From positions 1-16,541 of the forward strand of contig JAFAMK010000139.1 in NCBI GenBank assembly GCA_019233415.1: 16,541 nucleotides of DNA, written 5' to 3'. Shown one piece after another: positions 13,343 to 16,541 of the stretch. Within the stretch, counting starts at the first letter, position 1. Every line of letters starts with the position of its first letter. The notes below the pieces were generated by a model. It saw only the letters and a program-made list of their open reading frames with translations. It was not told where the DNA came from and did no database searches. The translations under genes were made by a program, and so were the position numbers. This DNA comes from Vulcanimicrobiota bacterium (lineage in GTDB: Bacteria > Vulcanimicrobiota > Vulcanimicrobiia > Vulcanimicrobiales > Vulcanimicrobiaceae).

Positions 13343-13377
13343 AGGAGTTCGGGCACAGTTTCCGCTATGGCCGTCGC

Positions 13378-14490
13378 ATGTCGCGTGCGGCGCGCCGTCG
13401 GCTCGATCCGGCGATCCTCAACCTGCCGGTCGAGAAGATGCGCGAGGGATACTACTCGGACGTCTACTTCAACCGCGCTCGCGAGATTTTGGAGAAGGAC
13501 GGCTACCATCCGCGCGTGCGGATGCAGGTCTTCCAGCGCGCACAGGCCGTGTTGTGCGGGATCGACGAGGCGGTGGCCATCCTCAAGCTGTGCAGCGGCC
13601 GGCACGGGGCGCGCGGTTCATGGGAGGACGGCTGGGCGCAGCTCGACGTGCGCGCGCTCTACGACGGCGACGCGATCGAGCCGTTCGAGACGGTGATGAC
13701 GATCGAGGGCGACTACGCGCTATTCGCGCATCTGGAGACCGAATATCTCGGCGTGCTCGCGCGGCGCACGCGGATCGCGACGAACGCGCGGGCGATCGTC
13801 GGCGCCGCCGGCGGAAAGGACGTGCTGTTCTTCCCGGCACGCTTCGACCACCACCTCGTGCAGACCGGCGACGGCTACGCCGCGTACATCTCCGGCGCGC
13901 TCGGCGTCTCGACCGACGCGAACGCCGAGTGGTGGGGTTCGCGCGGGATGGGGACGGTCCCGCACGCGCTGATCGCCGCGTACGGCGGCGACACGGTCCG
14001 TGCGACGCGCAAGTTCGCGCAGTACATCGACCCGTCGGTCAACGTGATCTCGCTGGTCGACTTCGACAACGACTGCGTCGGAACGTCGCTCGCGGTCGCG
14101 CGCGCACTCGGCGACCGCCTGTGGGGCGTCCGGCTCGACACCTCAGGGACGCTGGTCGACGCGAGCGTGATCCCGCAGATGGGAACGTTCGTCCCGACCG
14201 GCGTCAACGCGCAGCTCGTTCACAACGTGCGCAACGCCCTCGACGCCGAAGGATTCCGCCAGGTGCGCATCGTCGTCAGCGGCGGCTTCGACGCCGAACG
14301 CATCCGCCGCTTCGAACGCGACAACGTCCCGGTCGACGCTTACGCCGTCGGCAGCGCATTCTTCACCGGCACCGGCGCCTTCGACTTCACCGCCGACATC
14401 GTCGCAATCGACCCCGGCACCGGCTGGCAAGAATGCCACAAAGTCGGCCGCCCCGAACGCCCTAACCCTCGACTGACTGCCGTTGTTTAG
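13378..14490 (+). CDS. pncB: Nicotinate phosphoribosyltransferase
   Basis: A 370-residue cytoplasmic enzyme that joins nicotinate and PRPP to form nicotinate mononucleotide, the Preiss-Handler route of NAD salvage. It is of the shorter archaeal-like type. Visible motifs: MREGYYSDVYFNR (21-33), a GVSTDANAEWWG stretch (176-187), GTVPHAL with likely catalytic His196 (192-198), SLVDFDNDCVGTSLAV (225-240), VSGGFDAERI phosphate-binding region (near 300) and GSAFFTGTGAFDF close to the end. ATG 13378 is the only reasonable start before the conserved MREGYYSD. There is no ribosome site within 20 bases, and TATGGC sits 7 bases upstream, so the message could be leaderless. The 3' end overlaps the convergent 53-residue gene by 29 bases. 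Confidence 0.93.
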   Translation: MSRAARRRLDPAILNLPVEKMREGYYSDVYFNRAREILEKDGYHPRVRMQVFQRAQAVLCGIDEAVAILKLCSGRHGARGSWEDGWAQLDVRALYDGDAIEPFETVMTIEGDYALFAHLETEYLGVLARRTRIATNARAIVGAAGGKDVLFFPARFDHHLVQTGDGYAAYISGALGVSTDANAEWWGSRGMGTVPHALIAAYGGDTVRATRKFAQYIDPSVNVISLVDFDNDCVGTSLAVARALGDRLWGVRLDTSGTLVDASVIPQMGTFVPTGVNAQLVHNVRNALDAEGFRQVRIVVSGGFDAERIRRFERDNVPVDAYAVGSAFFTGTGAFDFTADIVAIDPGTGWQECHKVGRPERPNPRLTAVV

Positions 14491-14623
14491 CGCGCTTTTC
14501 TTCCTCTTCCATCCGGCGCACGTTCGCCTTGAGTCGCTCCCAACGCATTTCGGCGCGGTCGCGCTTCGTCGGTTCGAGTGGCCATCCCATCGCCAGCCGG
14601 ATCAGATCCTCGAGTATCGTCAC
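14462..14623 (-). CDS. Small 53-residue charged protein, coupled to the DUF6338 gene
   Basis: Unknown function. The GTG start overlaps the stop of the DUF6338 gene (GTGA). A near-ideal ribosome site, GAGGAGGG (14629-14636), lies 5 bases upstream, the best in this part of the window. Residues 1-16 (VTILEDLIRLAMGWPL) form a short amphipathic or membrane-touching helix. Residues 19-48 are a strongly charged, probably coiled-coil helix (KRDRAEMRWERLKANVRR then EEEEKRAKQ). A longer in-frame reading from 14767 would run through the DUF6338 gene in another frame and is rejected. It ends inside the 3' end of pncB on the opposite strand. Likely works with the DUF6338 protein. That is inference from coupling only. 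Confidence 0.65.
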   Translation of the reverse strand: MTILEDLIRLAMGWPLEPTKRDRAEMRWERLKANVRRMEEEEKRAKQRQSVEG

Positions 14624-15279
14624 TCCATCCCTCCTCGCGGGTTTTGCGACATTCCTGACTCGCTCTTGAAGAATTCGATCGTTTCGTACTCGGCCTTTCG
14701 CACGTAAAGCCCGGCCGTACCCGGCACCTTGCTGATGAACGTCGCACATTGCTCGTCGAGAGTCCATACCTCATTGAGATAGACGTCGTCGTCCTCCAAA
14801 CGGAAGTCGACGGAGTTGGCGATGCGCCCGCCGATTCGGCGACCGGTGCGGAGCGTCACGATCACGGCGTATCCGTCGCGCTCGTCTGTGCTCGGTAAGA
14901 CGCTTCGGCTCTTTGCTGCAGGATCGGCCAGGACGCCGATTCCGGCGAGTTGGCGGCGGACGTCGAACCAAACCGATCCTACGAACGCCGGGAGCACGAC
15001 GAACACAGGAAGCGCGAGGACGACCTCCGCCGTCATTCGTGCGGATGCCGGCACAAAGCGCTGGATCGCGACGAATACTGCCAAGGCGACGAGGTCGGTC
15101 AGAGCGCTGTAGACGACCACGTCGACCACGACTTCGTTCGCCTTGCGGTGCTCGCCGCCGGCTCTCATCTCATACATGCGCAGCGAGATAAAGCCAGGCA
15201 CGATCAACGCCGCGAAGAGCAGTAGCTGCCGCGCAGTCGCACCGCCGAGTGCTTCGAAGGTTTTCAGGAAATCGGTCAC
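14620..15279 (-). CDS. DUF6338-like membrane protein
   Basis: A 219-residue protein with three predicted membrane helices (about 17-36, 49-73, 84-105), the first ending in the PGF..LR motif common to DUF6338 proteins. It is followed by a soluble C-terminal part of about 110 residues. The latter has DGYAVIVTLRTGRRIGGRI (135-153), a polar gap, then DDDVYLNEVW (163-172) and ends with RKAEYETIEFF, a small beta-barrel-like pattern that I associate with DUF6338. Family function is unknown to me. The start is GTG 15279. The frame is closed just upstream by TGA and TAG, so it cannot extend. Base composition is slightly less GC-rich than neighbours. The 53-residue gene overlaps its stop. The PfpI gene ends 44 bases upstream, so a shared transcript is possible. 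Confidence 0.78.
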   Translation of the reverse strand: MTDFLKTFEALGGATARQLLLFAALIVPGFISLRMYEMRAGGEHRKANEVVVDVVVYSALTDLVALAVFVAIQRFVPASARMTAEVVLALPVFVVLPAFVGSVWFDVRRQLAGIGVLADPAAKSRSVLPSTDERDGYAVIVTLRTGRRIGGRIANSVDFRLEDDDVYLNEVWTLDEQCATFISKVPGTAGLYVRKAEYETIEFFKSESGMSQNPRGGME

Positions 15280-15323
15280 GCCCGTCTATCACGCGCGGGC
15301 GTGGCCGTGACTAGGGTGCCGGC

Positions 15324-15878
15324 TTAGACTGGGGCGTTTTGGGCGGCGAGTTTTTCGATGATGGCGCGGTTGAAGAGGATCAGGTCGCCGGGGTTGCGCG
15401 AGGTGACCCAGTTGCCGTCTTGGACGACGGGCTGGTCGCGGTAGAGGCCGCCGGCGTTGCGGATGTCGTCGGCGATCGATGCGTAGCCGGTCAGCGTGCG
15501 GCCGCGCACGACGTGCGCCGAGATGAGGATCTGCGGGCCGTGGCAGATCACGAACATCGGCTTCTTCGCCTGATCGAACTCTTTCACGAACCGCTGCACG
15601 TCTTTGTTGGTGCGAATATGGTCCGGCGACTGTCCGCCCGGGATCAGGAGCGCGTCGAAGTCGTCGGCGGTCACGTCGGCGACCAGCTCCTCGGCCTTCA
15701 CGCTCTGGCCCTCGTCGAGCCCGCGCTTGCCGCGGATTTTCTGCAGCGCGCGGTCGTCGATCCCGACGATCGTGACGATGGCCCCCGCTTCCTCCAGCGC
15801 GCGGCGCGGCTCGATCAGCTCGGACTCCTCGAACCCGTCACCGACGAGCGCGGCGATTCGCTTTCCTTCGATCTCCAT
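15324..15878 (-). CDS. pfpI: DJ-1/PfpI family protein (type 1 glutamine amidotransferase fold)
   Basis: 184 residues, the usual PfpI/YhbO size. The nucleophile elbow is VICHGPQILIS (110-120) with Cys112 and His113. The third catalytic residue is Glu17 in DGFEESEL, matching Glu12 of the Pyrococcus PfpI. LLIPGG (77-82) and DGNWVTSRNPGDL (154-166) are also family-typical. Members have been described as intracellular proteases, glyoxalases/deglycases and stress proteins. Sequence alone cannot decide which, though the full triad argues for activity. The start is ATG 15878. No clear ribosome site precedes it. It follows the HTH-like gene by 67 bases, with a short hairpin in between. Confidence 0.93.
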   Translation of the reverse strand: MEIEGKRIAALVGDGFEESELIEPRRALEEAGAIVTIVGIDDRALQKIRGKRGLDEGQSVKAEELVADVTADDFDALLIPGGQSPDHIRTNKDVQRFVKEFDQAKKPMFVICHGPQILISAHVVRGRTLTGYASIADDIRNAGGLYRDQPVVQDGNWVTSRNPGDLILFNRAIIEKLAAQNAPV

Positions 15879-15907
15879 AAGGGAACGGGCGTTCTCACCG
15901 AGCAGCC

Positions 15908-15924
15908 ACCCCGCCTTTCGGGGT
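15908..15924. other. Short hairpin between the HTH-like gene and pfpI
   Basis: ACCCCG-CCTTT-CGGGGT forms a perfect 6-bp stem with a 5-base loop, 30 bases before the pfpI start. No U-run follows on the minus strand. GGGTACCG occurs twice nearby (15921-15928 and 15951-15958), exactly 30 bases apart. It may be a weak terminator for the upstream gene or nothing. Confidence 0.25.
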
Positions 15925-15945
15925 ACCGACCGCCTAGGAGCCGCC

Positions 15946-16452
15946 TCAGAGGGTACCGCCGGTGCTCTGGACGGCCGCGCGAAGGAGGTAGGCGAGCTCG
16001 ACCTCGAGCTTGCCGAGCGCGTCGAGGACGGTGTCCTCGCCGAGCGCCTTGAGCGCCGGACTGCGCTTCGTCATGTCCCCTTCGGGGACGGCGTGGCGCG
16101 GGTTGATCTCACGCATGTAGATGCGCGCATCGTGCCGGATCTGGCCGTCGGGAAGGAAGTAGAGCGGGTCCAGCCCGGCGGCGTACGTCACGAGCCCGAG
16201 CAAGTCGGTCTGTTGGAGGAAGGCGATCGGCCGCAGGCGCAACGCGCGCGCCAGCCGCGCCAGGGCCGGAACCGCGAGCCGCGCCTCGCCGGCCACGACG
16301 CGATCGACCAGCGCCGGATCGAGTTCGGCGGCACCGGCGAGCGCCGCGAGGTCCATCTCGCGCGCCTGCGCGAGCCGCTGCAGCGCCGCGCCGAAGGCGG
16401 CGCCGCCGGCGGTTCCGGTCGCACCGTCGTAGGCAGGCTGCGGATCGTCCAT
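15946..16452 (-). CDS. Helix-turn-helix (XRE-like) domain protein
   Basis: 168 residues from ATG 16452. Residues about 20-80 resemble a Cro/C1-type helix-turn-helix: ALQRLAQAREMDLAALAGAAELDPALVDRVVAGE, then PALARLARALRLRPIAFL. This gives the order of helices expected for XRE proteins, though very alanine-rich. Residues 85-168 form a second part with no motif I know (YAAGLDPLYFLPDGQIRHD, then a C-terminal helix LDALGKLEVELAYLLRAAV). A transcription regulator is the likeliest reading. The reading frame stays open to the right edge of the window without a further ATG, GTG or TTG, so a start beyond the edge cannot be excluded. No ribosome site is evident. Its target is unknown, and the downstream pfpI is one candidate. 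Confidence 0.72.
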   Translation of the reverse strand: MDDPQPAYDGATGTAGGAAFGAALQRLAQAREMDLAALAGAAELDPALVDRVVAGEARLAVPALARLARALRLRPIAFLQQTDLLGLVTYAAGLDPLYFLPDGQIRHDARIYMREINPRHAVPEGDMTKRSPALKALGEDTVLDALGKLEVELAYLLRAAVQSTGGTL

Positions 16453-16541
16453 CGCGTGAAGGTGATCGCCGGCCGTGACGCGGACGCCTCCCGATGACGA
16501 TGGCGGAGTCGACCGAGCAGCGGAAGTCGCGACACCTCGAC

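Noticed and set aside
1..16541. CRISPR arrays, insertion sequences, tRNA or rRNA genes, phage genes
   Set aside because: No spaced direct repeats, transposase or integrase motifs, or conserved RNA signatures were seen in the read-through on either strand.

Overview
The window is very GC-rich and densely coded. It has 17 supportable protein genes, one of them cut by the left edge, and no RNA genes, insertion sequences, CRISPR array or phage genes. The largest gene-free stretch is about 150 bases. Taxonomy cannot be fixed from this alone. The high GC, GTG/TTG starts, bd-type oxidase, actinobacterial/chloroflexal-style fused NuoE-NuoF formate dehydrogenase subunit and small DUF6338 gene suggest a soil-type aerobic bacterium. 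Candidatus Eremiobacterota (WPS-2), Chloroflexota or Actinobacteria-like lineages are guesses only.

Layout: (1) 1-1142, + strand: end of cydA, then cydB (cytochrome bd quinol oxidase), with a GTGA start/stop overlap. (2) 1139-2232, - strand: an Hsp20 chaperone gene converging on cydB with a 4-base overlap, and upstream of it a secreted protein of unknown function. The hsp20 promoter is close to sigma70 consensus (TTGACA-N17-TATGAT) and lies inside a CIRCE-like inverted repeat with a 9-base spacer. (3) 2348-4441, + strand: crcB (fluoride channel), a hairpin-rich leader, an oxalate/formate-antiporter-family MFS transporter, and a 41-residue one-helix protein that looks like the 'MFS transporter small subunit'. 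(4) 4445-4537: a long inverted repeat of the widespread CCTTCGACAGGCTCAGGATGA type between convergent genes. (5) 4547-9032, - strand: NAD-linked soluble molybdenum (or tungsten) formate dehydrogenase, with fdsB (NuoE-NuoF fusion, flavin and NAD site) followed one base later by fdsA (catalytic subunit, cysteine rather than selenocysteine). (6) 9115-13273, - strand: a GAF-PAS-GAF hybrid histidine kinase overlapping the end of polX (DNA polymerase X with PHP nuclease domain). (7) 13274-13377: a divergent intergenic region with a five-tract G4C repeat and a 9-base-pair hairpin abutting the polX start. (8) 13378-14490, + strand: nicotinate phosphoribosyltransferase. (9) 14462-16452, - strand: an HTH-like protein, a PfpI/DJ-1 family protein, a DUF6338 membrane protein and a translationally coupled 53-residue protein. 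The last one overlaps the 3' end of pncB in antisense.

How it fits together: the clearest functional theme is formate. A candidate formate/oxalate carrier with its small partner converges on an NAD+-reducing formate dehydrogenase, which would supply NADH. NAD salvage (pncB) and a quinol oxidase are nearby but not demonstrably linked. FdhD, FdsC/FdsD-type maturation factors and a dedicated fds regulator are not in the window. No wholly new system is proven. The best leads are the CIRCE-like hsp20 control region, the structured leader of the transporter gene, the polX/pncB intergenic region and the coupled 53-residue gene.
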